Shown one piece after another: positions 24,472 through 37,600 of a stretch of DNA of 64,000 nt. The stretch's first letter is position 1, and each line of letters starts with the position of its first letter. Where the stretch lies: assembly GCA_905250075.1 (NCBI GenBank), contig CAJNOP010000210.1, forward strand, positions 240,352 through 304,351. The letters run 5' to 3'. The notes beneath the pieces are model-generated. The model had not been told where the DNA came from. It saw nothing but the letters and a program-made list of their open reading frames with translations, and ran no database searches. Source of the stretch: Rotaria sp. Silwood1 (Eukaryota > Rotifera > Eurotatoria > Philodinida > Philodinidae). The translations under genes were made by a program, and so were the position numbers.

Positions 24472-24479
24472 CTTTCAGA

Positions 24480-24841
24480 CTTGCCGATGTATTCTATCAA
24501 AAAAAGGTAAAGCATGGTGAAGCAATTCTGAAAAACGCTGAGTCCGTCTTTTTTGTTGATAATTTTTTTAAAACCTTTACATGTTTTTTAAAATATCAAT
24601 AGATTAACAGACATACAAACACGAATACAGTCTGTGCTCTTTGTCCGTTAATATGATTACAGATTTAGAGATTAGTAGATTAATAATAAAATTGACTTGG
24701 TGATATTGAATCAACAAGTCTATTAAAAATCACAAGAAAAAAGAAAATAACTTAAGTACATACTGAGTTTGTACAACACACTCATGCAAACCTAAGATTA
24801 CTTAAATTAACCAAATGAAGTTTTTCTCTTTCTCCCTATAA
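24480..24841. other. Intergenic, nothing recognised
   Basis: AT-rich flank of the MITE. No gene, RNA or repeat could be supported. Confidence 0.4.
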
Positions 24842-26103
24842 CTATAAATGAAGCTCTTTGTGATATTCTACATAATTTAAATCTTTATTTTGTTGACAAT
24901 TCAGTAACTTCAGAAAAGGTTCCAAGTAGCGTTCACCTTGTTTCTTTTGTGTTGTAATTTGTATTTTTAAATTAATCAAATTTTTAAAACACTTTTTAAA
25001 TTGATTCATTACTATGTTTAGTATCAATAATTGCTTATCACTGTCATAGTTCTGTTGGATATAAATAAGGTTATGTTAACTGAGGTAAGGCTTGGTTCAA
25101 TTTGATAAGAAATGAAGAATAAAGTTCTGTGTCACATTAATATGTCAAACATATTCTCATCTTTAGTTGAAGAATCGTAATAGCTTTGAGTAATGAGATC
25201 ATTTGTTGCGAATTCGGAGTTGATTAATCAAGCAAACATATGTTAGGTACAACTCATCCAATAACTTGAGGACTAATTGTGTAACCGTTCGATCGCAGTT
25301 CATCACTAAAACCTTTGTCTAATCGTGGACAATGAGAAGTACGAATTAAGTACTGAAAATATGTTAGATAAAGAAAAACGTCAGTCACAGTTTTAAACTG
25401 CTGAGAATCAGCAAATTGTTCCTCATAGCTGGCAAGGATCAATATCAACGATTTTAACCGCGAATAGATTGGCTAAGTCGTGTAAATCTTCTAGCTGTAT
25501 TGTTACGAATTTTATGTTTGACATTCGAAGGCTAGATTGATCTTGACCATTTAAAAAATAACTGTAAGGAGATGAGTTTAGTCATGTGATACTCGTTAAT
25601 GCAGGTCGTGTATGTGTACTAATCTTTTCTAATATATGAATAAGATTGAAATTATCCGAGAAGTTTATGTTCCATTCAGTTAAATATGGAAAATGTTTCA
25701 ATTGTTTCGAACAGAAGTTAATGATAGTATCCGATATTTTATATTCTTTGAAACTATCAATCCATGTCAAACGTTTCAAGATATGTAACTGTTTGATATA
25801 TTCTTTAAAATAATTCAATTGTTACCTATTATGCAATATAACCTCGTAAATATCGTTTTGGTATAGAGGTGATAATTGTCGACAAAAACAAACGTATAAT
25901 TTGAAAGATATCCTTATATATATACATATACAGTTCAATGCATTCAATGAATATCGTCTACTAAATTTATCGAAAATATCAGTTTTATGTAAATTTATAA
26001 AATCATTTATTTTTAAATGATGTTGACAGAAAAATATCTCTATGCAATCTGAAATTTGAAATTGAATTTTGTTATTCGTTATCGTTTTAAATAAAGAAAA
26101 CAT
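24842..26103 (-). pseudogene. Decayed leucine-rich coding region (F-box/LRR-like?)
   Basis: A run of minus-strand open segments has the same protein-like, Leu/Phe-rich character: 26103-25822, 25818-25582 (LHILKRLTWIDSFKEYK, LKHFPYLTEWNINFSDNFN), 25572-25430 (MSNIKFVTIQLEDLHDLANL), 25448-25254 (TDVFLYLTYFQYLIRTSHCP) and 25027-24842. They lie in different frames, with a stop after DIDPCQL where another frame continues naturally, so at least one frameshift is present. The spacing of Leu-rich strands recalls LRR parts of F-box proteins common in rotifers, but no F-box was identified. Some breaks could be introns. No function is claimed. Confidence 0.4.
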
Positions 26104-26384
26104 ATTGTATATGTTTTTTTTTGTTCATTTTTTATCAAAGCGAACAAAAAATGATTTATGCAGTTTTTACAACTTGGAAAAATCAGGTGAATATTTGATT
26201 TCTATTCGTTTTCATCAAACTTCTAGAGAACCCATTCCAAATTAAATGATCATCTGAATTAAATCTAGAAGTTTTATAATAAAAGTAACTGATGAAATAA
26301 ACCCATCATTTGATTAATGCCCCTGAATGTATGAGAGAAAAATTCAAGAACTTACTTTGTCTACTGATTGGAATACAATGAATA
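26104..26384. other. Intergenic, nothing recognised
   Basis: AT-rich spacer between the decayed leucine-rich region and the first of two telomere-like foldbacks. No feature seen. Confidence 0.35.
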
Positions 26385-26487
26385 TGGGGGTGGATGTGAG
26401 CTGCGGATGGTGATGTAGAAGCGGTTGCCATTTTCACCCACACCCATACGCACACCGACATCCACTCACTCACATCCACACCCACAA
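26385..26487. repeat. Telomere-like foldback
   Basis: G-rich half 26385-26427 (GGGGGTGGATGTGAG, GCGGATGGTGATG), then C-rich half 26436-26487 (CACCCACACCCATACGCACA, CACATCCACACCCAC). The G half is more decayed than the C half. Same G-then-C orientation as the other members. Confidence 0.7.
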
Positions 26488-26698
26488 ATGCCAAAGCACA
26501 CTTCTGTTTGTGTGACGTCAAAGCAACGATGCTGCTAAAATTTTATAAAAATATAGTCAATTTTTCTTTTATTTCGAAGACCTAGTGAGTTTTTTCTTCG
26601 AAGCTCAAAAAGTTGAAAATTTTGTACAGAAAATTTGAAGCACCTGGTGAGTCCTTTGTAACAATGACAAAATTTGGATAGCAGTGATTTGTTTTCGA

Positions 26699-26785
26699 AG
26701 GGTGTGGGTGTGGGTGTCTCAGTGAAACGAATACCTACATCCACATCCACATCCACACCGACACCTACACCCACACCCACTCCCC
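26699..26785. repeat. Telomere-like foldback
   Basis: GGGTGTGGGTGTGGGTGT is followed by a 15-nt spacer and then CCTACATCCACATCCACATC and CACCTACACCCACACCCAC. The C half is about three times the length of the G half, so the arms are unequal. It lies only 210 bp from the previous foldback. Confidence 0.75.
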
Positions 26786-28995
26786 GAAAACCACTTGATG
26801 AGAATAAAAACGCAATATTTTACTAAGAACTCGGTTACAACTCAAATTTAAATAGTGTGGAGAGAAAACTGAAAGATAGATTGAACTCATGTCACCTATG
26901 GTTTTAGCAACTGCGACGCATTTTAGTGACAACTGCAAAAAATTGTGAGGCTGTTTTATGTAGCCACTATGATAGAACTACAGTTGCGCGCAACTACCGT
27001 TTGATTTTCACAACTATACACAAGTCTATAGTCTTTTTCATGACTACATGTAACTGTGTTGCAATTCGATCGCAATCGAAAACACGAAAATAATGCTATT
27101 TAGCTTCAATTAGCATCTGTACCTTATCCATTTTATCAACCATACTGAAAGGCAGTATATTTCTATAATTTAATTTATACATAGATTATTTTTTTTATCC
27201 AGAATTTTCATTAGATGTTCGTGTTATACTCAATAGTGAAGGTTAGAGATTTGCAGAAAACATAAATTTGTTTTTTATTCAAAAGCGATGACTGCATTTA
27301 TAAATACATAATGCGTACTTCAATTTAGGAGATCTCAACTTCAGCAAGAATGTTTCTCCTGCGTAAACAAGTGAACTCATCATCGTGCGACTATCGACTG
27401 TAAAATATTGCCTCCGTTACTCATACTACCATCATACTCTTTACGTCTATATTCTGTTTCCTTTTGTTCTTAAAACGTAGCATGCTAACTTAGATGATTC
27501 TTATAACAGTCATAAATACATTCAACACTATATTTCTAAACTGTCTTTCTTCGCCTTGTTATCATTAATCATGAAGGCACTGTTTTTTCTGAATAAAAGT
27601 GCATTTCTGCAGAAGTTTACCTATTATTTACTATTTGTGCAGTCAGAAATAATAGCTGCATGTGAGATGCTGACAAGCAGTTGTAAGTCTTATGCATGAG
27701 TAAATAGAAAGCATTGTTTGTTCACGCATCATCTATCATTCGAATGCGTTACCATGGAACAGCACTCAATACATAGGCTTTATGGTAACAACATTATTTC
27801 CAATGACAGCTTTCGAGTGGCATACAACAAACATTATTTTTCTCCGTCTACTTACACACACTGTGATGTGCATTAGAAAAAATTACAACGCGAGGAGACA
27901 TGAGTATTGCATCGTTATGACATGCATCCAGCGTGTTCGTTATGCATCCCGATGAAAATGTGAGTTTCGGAGTGGTCGTCAAGATACGAGTATCAGGATG
28001 ATCGTTTAGGCGGAAACACGACTGTTGCTCTCCAGAAAGATGCTTCCGCGACAGTTGCTCCCCAGCGACAGTAGCTTCCGCGGCAGAGTTATGAATATGA
28101 GTGTGGGTGCCATTGTGAGTATGAGAGCAAATGTGGATGCGAGTATAACCACGGATGGGTGTCAATACGGATTTACAAAACTGAAAGACACTAACCATCA
28201 TCATCGTTCCGCGGTGCGAAGCAGTATTAAAATGCATAATGAAAAACTTGTTTTATATGCTAATTCATCTTTAACAACTATAGCGAAATGTGATTTCTTC
28301 GATTGCAAAACTCGTTTGAAATATTTTTCTATCTTAGATCACATATTGACTTAAATTTTGTGACACTTCAACGATATAGTCGAAATGACGAGTAGCCGAC
28401 GGCATAGAATCAATAACTTTTGAAAATATCCAGCAACAATTTTGGATGTTGCTGAGGATTTTATTCGTAATAGAAAATAAATACTAATACATGAAATTAC
28501 AGTTAATTCCTTGCCAGTGTAAAGTCAGTTCATCGTTATCGAAAATTAAGTCAGCGACTACTCTGCCATTCAAATTTTCATTCCTCTATATACCATAATA
28601 AACGATAATTCATTGGTTGACAACGTAGCAAACACAAAAATGCAATAATGTGATGCTTTTTTTGCGTATGACTCATCCTTCGTACGTCTCATGGATGGTT
28701 ACCGTTCTGTCTTGCTGTGATAGCCTGAATAATCAAACACAAGTATGTGTTGTTCGTGAAAAAGAGTGCAGAAAACGCACGAGGCGCGTTGTTTTTCTCC
28801 TCGATCTTAACACAACAATTGGGTTTCAGGTGTAAGACTCAATTTCAAAATATAAAAAAAGGCGATGTAATACTTATTCATCGTCATATTTACCTACATC
28901 GACGTATGTTATTGTTTTTGCTTAGAAAAAATATGAAATTTGAATCTTTTAGTAAATAAACCTCGTTTCATTCATTTCGACAACAAGAGAACAAA
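26786..28995. other. Intergenic stretch
   Basis: No gene supported in 2.2 kb. A one-sided GT-rich patch lies at 28098-28145 (ATGAGTGTGGGTGCC, AAATGTGGATGCGAG). Just before it, a near-repeat of about 30 nt (GACTGTTGCTC.CCAG then GCTTCCGCG) occurs twice at 28020-28080. The right end is the presumed promoter of the RING-TPR gene. Confidence 0.4.
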
Positions 28996-31900
28996 ATGAT
29001 TGCAACGCAAGATGAATTTCAAATTCTGATTGAATGCTGCATATGTTGTGATTATCTAACCGATGTTCGAGAAACGCCCTGTTGTCATCAACTCTTCTGT
29101 CTTGCTTGTATTCAATCATGGCTTCGACAATCTGCTCAAAATTGTCCTCGATGTCGTTCAACAACATTGACCGAACAAACGTTAACAACAAATATTGTCA
29201 TTCAACGTTTTGTCGACAATGCCCAATTCAATTGTCCGAATAAACTACAAGGTTGTCCGGCTAAAGTATCTCGAAGTGATTTGACTCAACACAAACAATC
29301 ATGTCCCTACTCACCAGATAATTTAACGAATCAACGAGAACAGAAATTATCTGAGTTACAACTTAAATTACGGCAATATGGTAGTGAGAAAATACGTACA
29401 AAGGAAAGGGACAATGCATATTACGATTTAGCCAAAGCATTTTATGAGGAACGTAGTTATGATGAAGCACGACAATGTTTAAAAATGATTAAAGGTATGC
29501 AAAATGTGTTCGATGTTATGACACTGAGTGCACAGATTGAACGAGACGATGGTCAATATGATAAAGCGTTACAAATTTATACAGATGTTTATTTGAAAGC
29601 GAAATCAAATCCTCAGCGAATCGAATTACTTTTAGCTTCAGGACACATTTATTTTAAAAAAGCAAAATATACCGAAGCACAAGACAAATTTATTCGGGCA
29701 CTCAATCTTCTGCCACATAATGATCAATCACAGAAAAAAGCCGAAATTCTCAATGGTATTGGGCTTCTTGCTAAGAAATGTTCTGATGTATGTTCATTCG
29801 ATTTTTTGTTTCTTATATTTTTATTTTATTATGAATTTCAGTATGATGAAGGTATTTCGAACTATAATAAAGCACTTGAAATAGTCGATCCAAAATCAGA
29901 TCTTTGGTCAGAAATTGTTGCTAATCTGGCAGGTAGTATCACATTTTATGTTTTCAATTTCAGAATCGATCATAACATTTTGTTTTTTCGAATTGAAATT
30001 TAGATATTTTTCGAAAAAAAGGAAATTATAATGAATCGCATGACCTCTATTTAAAAGCACTTAAACAACTTGAATCAGTACATGGTTACCATCATCCTTT
30101 AGTTGCTGATGTTATGAATAATTTGGGTATTCTTTTGAAAAAAGAAGGGAAATATATAGAAGCATTGCATTATTTCAAACAAGCGTTGAAAATATCAAAA
30201 CATTATTATGGTTATAAGCATGAGTCAATCGGAATGTATTTAGGAAATATTGGTGATATTTATCGAAAGGTATGCATTGTAAAAGAATCATCAAAATAAA
30301 TCAACTAGTCAGAGAGAAAATTTATCAAAAGAGTAAAATGATTTTTCGTTTTTGTTAGATTAAAAATATCCATGATCAAGAATTAATTGAAAGACTCATT
30401 GTGGTATTTATTTCAAATCAATTGATTCATTGAATGGGTTTTGGAAGATATTATTCTGTGTAATTTTTCTATAGGTAGATGTTCACATTCTGCCCTGATG
30501 ATTTTCAATCGTGGTAAATCGAAAAAAAAATTGATTTTAACAGGAGATACGAGATGCACCCAGTATAAGCAAGAGTTGTTAGCAAGTTGGATATGAGCAT
30601 GTTTATCTAAGAGAGACAAATACCTTCGTCAATTCTAACATTTTTTAAATTCAATTAATTTAAAAATTTGGTACCGATTTATCTAGAATATTATATTGTA
30701 GGATAACGAATATTAAATTGATTCTAAACGTTGGAACTACAGTCAATTATTTAATATCAGTACGGATATTCTTTCTTTTTCTATCATCGCATGAAAGAAT
30801 TAAATTTAATTTCTACTTACGAGGAAAATGCCGATTGACTTTATATTTTGACCCATAGATAGAATTAGATGAGATAATTGATCAGATATTTATAGGAAAT
30901 TGAATTAAAAACGTCTGCTGAAGTTTGTATAACTTGATAAGAGAACATTTGTTTTAGTTATGTTTTTAAAAATAATCTATTGATTCTGAGATGTTTCAAT
31001 AAGCAGGCATAATCTTGATCAGCTAGGGTATGCGAATAGATCATTTCAGATTTGCCTTGTCTCATCACATGTCACTTACGGACTGAGTAGGAGATCGGTC
31101 AACGTTGAATATTTGCGTATATTCTCTCATAAGTGCTACATGCAGACAATGCAATTGATACTTGTAGAGAAAAATTTATCATGATTTTCCTTGACTACCT
31201 CATTTTGTATTGCTCTGACTCGAAGATCATTCAAAGTCAACTGGGATTTATTAGAAGATGCTATTTCTCAATTAATCGAAACTAGATTGTAGCATTGAAA
31301 TCTCGAAGTTATGTCGTCCATTTTAATTGTTTTTTGAATGGTTTCGTTGATTCGCATTAGACATAAGCAATCGATTGAAACGCTTTATAGTATCTGTAGA
31401 AAATTTACTTGTTTAATCGAACGGAGACTCGTCTGTGTGAATAAAAACTCTATCTTTGCAATGATTTGTTTTATTAGCGAGGTGATTACAAAACAGCTGA
31501 AGTCACATATAAGGAAGCATTAGCAGCATTGCAAGAATCATTAGGACCAAAGCATATTGAAGTAGCTGAAGTGCTCAATTCAATGGGTCTCGTATTAATG
31601 AAGAAAGCCGATTACGATGGAGCAGAAGAACTCTTTGAAAGAGCAATGAGAATTGTCCGAGATACATTCGGTCCTAATCAAGAACATTATAAATTGGGTA
31701 TCTATTACAATAATCTAGCAGATAGTCATCGTAAAAGAAATAACTACGATTATGCTCTACATGTCTATCAACGAGCTTTGAAAATAATTGAAAAAACGCT
31801 TGGTCCCGAACATTCAGAAGCAGCTGAAATTCTTCACAATATTGGACAAGTTCAACATCAACTCGGTTAGTTAGAAAAAAATAAAACAGAGACATATTTG

Positions 31901-32383
31901 ACACTTGTACTTTATTCTATTTTTTCCTTGTTAGGCAATTATAAACAAGCCATTGTTTGTATTAATCGAGCACTTGCCATCATCAAAAAAGAGTTTAATG
32001 ACCAACATTATAAATGCGGAATTTTTCTTAATTCTCTTGGTCTTGTTTATGCAATGATGAATGATTACGATACGGCTTATGTACATCACAAACAAGGTCT
32101 ACAGATTTTATTGGCTACATTAGGCAGCGATCATATAGACATATGTGATGTCTATGCCAATTTGGGTGATATTTGCATGAAAATAGTAGCCGAAATGGAT
32201 AATAAATCGAAGAATCAACAAGACAATCAAGAATCTACGGAAAAGCAAGTCAAATTGGATGAAGCGAAAAAATACTATTCAGAAGCTCACAGAATCGTTC
32301 AAAAAACTTTCGGTGACGAACATACAAAAACGAAACAATTTCTTACGCTTATGTTCATTGTTGATAATTATCAAGCTTTGTAA
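28996..32383 (+). CDS. RING / zinc-finger / TPR protein (5 exons)
   Basis: Exons 28996-29787, 29842-29932, 30004-30269, 31478-31865 and 31935-32383 have clean GT/AG junctions and total 1986 nt (661 residues), open throughout. Residues ~14-55 are a RING finger (CCICCDYLTDVRETPCCHQL, then CPRCR), followed at ~75-108 by a TRAF/SIAH-like zinc finger (FNCPNKLQGCPAKVSRSD, HKQSCPY). From ~125 to the end are tetratricopeptide repeats of kinesin-light-chain style, such as YDEARQCLKMI, YNNLADSHRKRNNYDYALHV and LGPEHSEAAEILHNIGQ. Such proteins are likely ubiquitin E3 ligases that bind partners through the TPR solenoid; the partner is unknown. Most exon boundaries cut the TPR array. Intron 3 is 1.2 kb while the others are 54-71 nt. 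No lesion. It shares the RING plus zinc-finger N-terminal plan with the gene at 20726-21912. Confidence 0.9.
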
Positions 32384-33279
32384 TTAAAAGCAAAATTCAT
32401 ACAATACCGATTCAATTTATTCTAAACTGGAAAAAACTAAGTAGTATTTTTACAAATACATAACTTTGTTTGCTTATGATGATAACTATTAAAAATAAAG
32501 TAGTATCGAATAAAATTTGTACAAGATGCAAAACCGTTTCTAGAAAACGTGTTGAAACCAGAAAAAACTAATCAAGTGTACTCTTCCCATTTTGACATAT
32601 CTGAGTTATTAATTATGAATTGAACGAGTCATTTGTTACATTATATAAAATGCATTTAGATATGTTCTTCAATCGAATAGTTTCGCAATAAATACTAAAA
32701 TATATGTTCTTATAAAACAGCTATATGAATTTATTGTTTGAGTCGCGTCTAAATGAACATCGCAAATAAATCTATTCAGACATGACTGACATTTATTTAA
32801 TGATTAGATATATAGAATAATGTACAGAAAGAACTTCCATATCATTAACCGAACATGTGCATTGTCACTTCCATGCTGTAGTTGACAAAATTTCTATGTT
32901 TTTCACAAAAAGATTAATTTTGTTTGTATCTATATCATAGCGAGATTTATGGTATATCTGAAGAATAGTTCGATTTTTTGGGGCTTATTAAGGAGAACAA
33001 ATTTTAACTTTGATCTGATCAACATTGAGAATATTTCGTAAAAATGATTTGATTAAATCTTAAGTGATTGTCTACGATAAATACCACATATATCAAACTT
33101 GAAACTTGAACAAAATTGAGTTTTCAAGTTTCAACTTTGAACTATGAAAAACTTCACCATACATTGAAAAACAACTACCAGAAAAAAAGCAGGCCAGAAG
33201 TGTATATGGTAATCGGTACTGAAAAACAATCGAGAGCACCGTGGACTAAACGTAAACTACTACACAAATTTTGCAATAG
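32384..33279. other. Intergenic, nothing recognised
   Basis: Downstream flank of the RING-TPR gene. The plus frame 33116-33316 (MVIGTEKQSRAPWTKRKLL) has no recognised family but precedes the coding-like relic that starts near 33280, so it may be part of the same decayed unit. Confidence 0.35.
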
Positions 33280-33589
33280 CTTCCAGAAGAAGTTGAAACA
33301 ATGCTTAAAACACTGAAAAACATAATGACGTCATAAACTCCATAACAACAGAAAATCATTGTATTTATAGACGCAAATAACCCCACACAAGTCGCATCCA
33401 CCTAACTCACCGATATATTTAAAAGAACCAAAATAATAACCGGATCACGCGCCGCTGTTTCATGCATAGGTGAACCCGCGCACCAACCAGACCGCGAAAC
33501 CTACTTCACGCCTATTAAGACGCTACACCCACAAGCCATAGGATATCAATCCACAACGTCTCAAAACGTGCTCCACTCTCGAAGGGAAT
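33280..33589 (+). pseudogene. Unknown coding relic of higher GC content
   Basis: One plus-strand frame runs for about 100 codons with three stops. It gives LPEEVETMLKTLKNIMTS, KIIVFIDANNPTQVAS and, from 33420 on, an uninterrupted stretch containing ITGSRAAVSCIGEPAHQPDR. It is visibly richer in GC (CGCGCC, CCCGCGCACC) than its surroundings and ends where the large telomere-like foldback begins. I do not recognise the family. A captured or retroelement-derived fragment is possible. Confidence 0.3.
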
Positions 33590-33822
33590 ATGGGGTGGGT
33601 GTGTGGGTGTGGATGTGTGGGTGTGGGGTGTGGGGTGTGGGTGTGGGATGTGGGTGTGGGATGTGGGTGTGGATGCGGGTGTGGGTGTGGGTGTGGGTGG
33701 ATGTGGGTATAAATAATAAAGGGAAGACCCACACCCAGACCCAGACTCACACCGACACTCACACCGTCACCCATACCCACATCCACACCCACACCCACAC
33801 CGGCATCCACATCCACACCCAC
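33590..33822. repeat. Large telomere-like foldback
   Basis: This is the longest member. The G-rich half 33590-33708 is nearly pure TGTGGG-type sequence (GGGTGTGTGGGTGTGGATGT). A ~18-nt AT-rich spacer (ATAAATAATAAA) follows, then C-rich half 33727-33822 (ACCCACACCCAGACCCAGAC, CACCCACACCCACACC). The halves can fold on each other over about 95 bp. Neither half codes for protein. Confidence 0.9.
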
Positions 33823-33972
33823 CATGCGATGGTAAATTCCGCTTTCCAGGAAATTCAAATAAAGTGACTATAGAAGAAATTTCATGGAAATTTAATCAAA
33901 TGCTTTTAAAGGATAATCATAGACAGTTCGTCTAATTAAAAAAATAATATAGAAATGAAGTTGAAGCCTAAG

Positions 33973-34251
33973 TTAGGATTGGGTCGGGTTGGGTCAAGTA
34001 TGAATATATATCTATATGTATATATAAACTATATAATTGAATTTCGGGTTGGGTTTGATTCGGTCAGGTCATAAAATGAAACCCATTATTGTATGAAATA
34101 TGTATAGAAAAGTTTATATACATGTTTCATATCAAAACATCTCTTCACCCTCAAGACCTAACCCAACACCAAATCCAATCATATATTTTATATAGATATA
34201 TATTCTTACTTGGCTTGACCCAACCCAACCCGACTCAACCCAACCCTAAAT
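33973..34251. repeat. G-rich foldback of TTGGG type
   Basis: Arm 33973-34070 (GGATTGGGTCGGGTTGGGTC, then AATATATATCTATAT, then TCGGGTTGGG) pairs with 34155-34251 (GACCTAACCCAACACC, ATATATTCTTAC, GACCCAACCCAACCCGAC). The inner part also holds a smaller hairpin (ATGAAATATGTATA against TATATACATGTTTCAT). It is a different G-rich unit from the TGTGGG family, but in the same G-then-C order and only 150 bp from it. Confidence 0.85.
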
Positions 34252-34465
34252 CAATCCACATATTATGTATATATAAAAATGCGTGCCATGATTCGATAAA
34301 AATATAAATAATAGAGATCTGTTATATACATATTTTTTTTATGAAATAGTGTCAGAACAGTTATATATAATAATATAAAATGTGCCTCTATATATGAAAA
34401 TTAGCTCTGGACATTGTCACATTAATACTGCTCATTGCAATCTCCTGCACTTTAGATGTAGCCAA

Positions 34466-34565
34466 NNNNNNNNNNNNNNNNNNNNNNNNNNNNNNNNNNN
34501 NNNNNNNNNNNNNNNNNNNNNNNNNNNNNNNNNNNNNNNNNNNNNNNNNNNNNNNNNNNNNNNNN
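34466..34565. other. Assembly gap (100 N)
   Basis: Exactly 100 N, the conventional size for a gap of unknown length. Distances and linkage between the foldback at 33973-34251 and the DUF3987-like pseudogene depend on scaffolding here. Confidence 1.
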
Positions 34566-34656
34566 TTAAACAAAAAGCTAAAAAAAAAGATGAAATAGAA
34601 GCATAAATATCTGATTATAGCAAAATATCTGTTAGCTGATTGAAGTTTTTTAGTTA

Positions 34657-37600
34657 TTATTTAAAGGATGTTTTGGTGCGTTTGCGTTGACGATTATGTA
34701 TTCTGTTGGCAACTGTTTCAGTAACATATTCAGCTATTTATATAAGTATATATTATATAATAATTTATCAAAATAAATGAAATTTTATTACTTTGAAACA
34801 AATTTTCTTGAAATGTTGATTCACGACTAATGCTTTGTTCTCGATTTGCTGGAGATTTTGTGGTTATCTAAAGCCGAAGACATTATCTTCATCAAGTTGC
34901 TAAAGATTTTTTGAGTCGTCATCAATCTAGGATACGCTTTTAGTTTTGACGAATACTCACGAGATCAGGTTCAGTACGAGATGTTTCAAATAGTTGATCA
35001 ATTACTTTCTCGTGTGTCACGGTTGGTTGATCAACACTGCACAAACTTCCATCATTACCATCATCTAAGTAGCTTAAAAATTTATATCGTATGAATAGGA
35101 TTACTTCTAACGTACCTTTCAAAAAAATATTAGCTGGTTGGTTGTTGTCGGTTGTATGATGTTCAGAATTTCTCCTATCTATTATATTATTTGTTGAATA
35201 ATTATCATTTTCCATTGTTGAAACATTCTCACTATCAATCGACTGACTTTCTTCTGTTAATATGGACGAAGAAACATTTAAAATAAAAACATACAAATAT
35301 CATTTCATTTATAAATTGACATTAAACGTCTTACCACTAGGTATACCCTCATTTTCACCTTCATTACGTCGAAAAAGAGATGTAAAATCAATATTTAAAC
35401 GTTGATAACGTTCTAGTTGAAGTACTTCTATGACACCTTCGCTCACTGCACCTACCGTGTTGAGCGAGATAGTTTTACAAGATGCCATATAACTGTTGTA
35501 ATTGAGCCGTTCATCATTCATTTTCGCCAAGAGCCCAATAAATTTTTCTTTTGAATCATCATCATCTGAAGGTATCATTTTGACATAAATAGTTGCTTTG
35601 CTTTTGCTGCAAATAAGACCATTTGGAATAGTTAACAAGTATCCATCATTTACTAATGGTGTGAGGAAACTTTGTTCCAATATTGAACTAGCTTTCTTTA
35701 GAAAACTATTAATATAAAGATTACTTTTAATAAAAACCAATGAATTGTGAAGTAAAATAGAAGTCTTATAGTTATTGGTTTTTTTAAGCATATTTTGTTG
35801 TTTTCTGGTTAATGGTACCGTAGTTTTACTTGAAATATCAATCGAACATTGAAATGTATCCATTGATTCAACTAATTCATAGTTTTCATCTGTTGTACTG
35901 ATTCTCATCGTTGGTCTGATGTTTCTTCCCGACGAACCGATCCAGTTCTTTTTATCTTCTCCAGATATTTTCATAAGACTCATATATTGGGCTAGATTTT
36001 GAACTGTAACATTTTGTGCTCTTTTGCATATGTCTGTACTAATGATAAAATTCTGCTCCTTGCATAATATTGAACAATACTGCATCTCAGCAATTTTTGC
36101 AGCTCGATGAAAAAAAGGTGCATCAACTTGACCATCACCAAACGTAACGTAATGATTAATATAAACAGAAACTAAATCAAAGGCTGCCTCTGTTAAACCA
36201 CAAAGACCTGCAATTCGGTATGAAACAAGAGCAGTTTTATTTAATCGAGCAGATACATTATCTTTTACATCTGGTTCACTTCCTAGAATTTAAAGAATTT
36301 ATTTAAGTATATTAGAATACATAAGATAAATGGCGTCTTCCAATTTGGAATCTCCCAGAACATTTTCAATTCTTTGGAAAAATATTTACTCCACATACCA
36401 GCAATCCGAAATTAATATGCTTGATTAGCCAAAATATTTTTTCCATCTCGTGCTAATTCAAGGAGGAGATCAGCAAAAAACCCGCATAAAACTGCAAATT
36501 GTTTCAATGAACAATATTGAGAATAGTCAATTGACATAATACATTGCTCATTTGGAATTGGTTCACCATCCAGAGGCCAAAGAATAAAACGTTCAAATAG
36601 AGCATCAGCTGATAATGATGCTGCTTGTCTAACTAATTCAGCAGCAATTAAATCACCAGTAGACGCACCCTAAAACAAATGTAGAAAATTATATTTTTAA
36701 CAAATGCTAGCTACATACAAAAATATTCTATTTGGAACCAGAAATATCAATTTCTTCTTTTTTCAATACACGACAAAAATGGCCAGGCTTTTCGTGTAGT
36801 CATCAATGTTGATCGAAATGAATCAACTTTTGTTGGTGTAATATCAGATGGAGATGGTAACAATAATCCAAATGATTTCAAGCTGACATCAGCTTCGTGT
36901 AAGTGCATCGTTCTTGCACATTGTTTTAAATTATTCAAAATACCAGCTGGTGTTCCATCGTTGAAAGCCACTCTTGTGGGATTTCGCCGAAGATTTTTTG
37001 AATTCAATAAATTTTTTGTTGATGTTGTTCTTGCTGCAGTAGATGATCCTGATTGTTCAGAAGTATTTTCTTCACTTGACTCATCTACTTCTTTATTATC
37101 TTCGAATTGATGAAAATAAATTGCAGCTGTTTCCCCTATTAAGGCCGCCAGATCTAATATGTTTGATTTGCTATAACCTAGAGAAAACAATAAAATAAAT
37201 GTTTTTACTAAATATGGAGTTTATCATCGATTATTTTTAATATATTTTAGCCTATGAGAGAGAAAGAGTGCAAGATAATTGTATCTGTAGGTATCATTAT
37301 CAATTTGGAACCCATTGACTGCATACATATTTCTTAAATTAAATAAAATATCAATATTTGAAAGTAACAGATACATTGTTTTTATTTACTTTCCAGAAAA
37401 AAAACTAAGTTTACTAATAATCTAACTTCTTTCATGTAACTGATGAACAAAACCCTTTTCTATTCCAGAAACATTTTTTAGGTCTTCTCCTCTTCTATAC
37501 GGATACCCTCTATCAAGTTTTATTTTTATGAAAAAAAATTATATTCATCAACATTTAAAAATATAATGTACAAAATCAATATCAACCTGAACGAGCAACC

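Noticed and set aside
28020-28080. Short duplicated GCTTCCGCG segment considered as a possible CRISPR-like or regulatory repeat.
   Set aside because: Only two imperfect units and no regular spacers. The genome is eukaryotic, so a CRISPR array is not expected.
30413-30619. 68-codon minus frame in intron 3 of the RING-TPR gene.
   Set aside because: Antisense within an intron, no recognisable motif, and expected by chance at this length.
33523-33867. Long open frames on both strands with VGVGVDVG or HPHPHPHT repeats.
   Set aside because: They are only the translation of the telomere-like repeat. The same applies to frames at 16306-16669, 26306-26780, 52333-52527 and 54298-54486.
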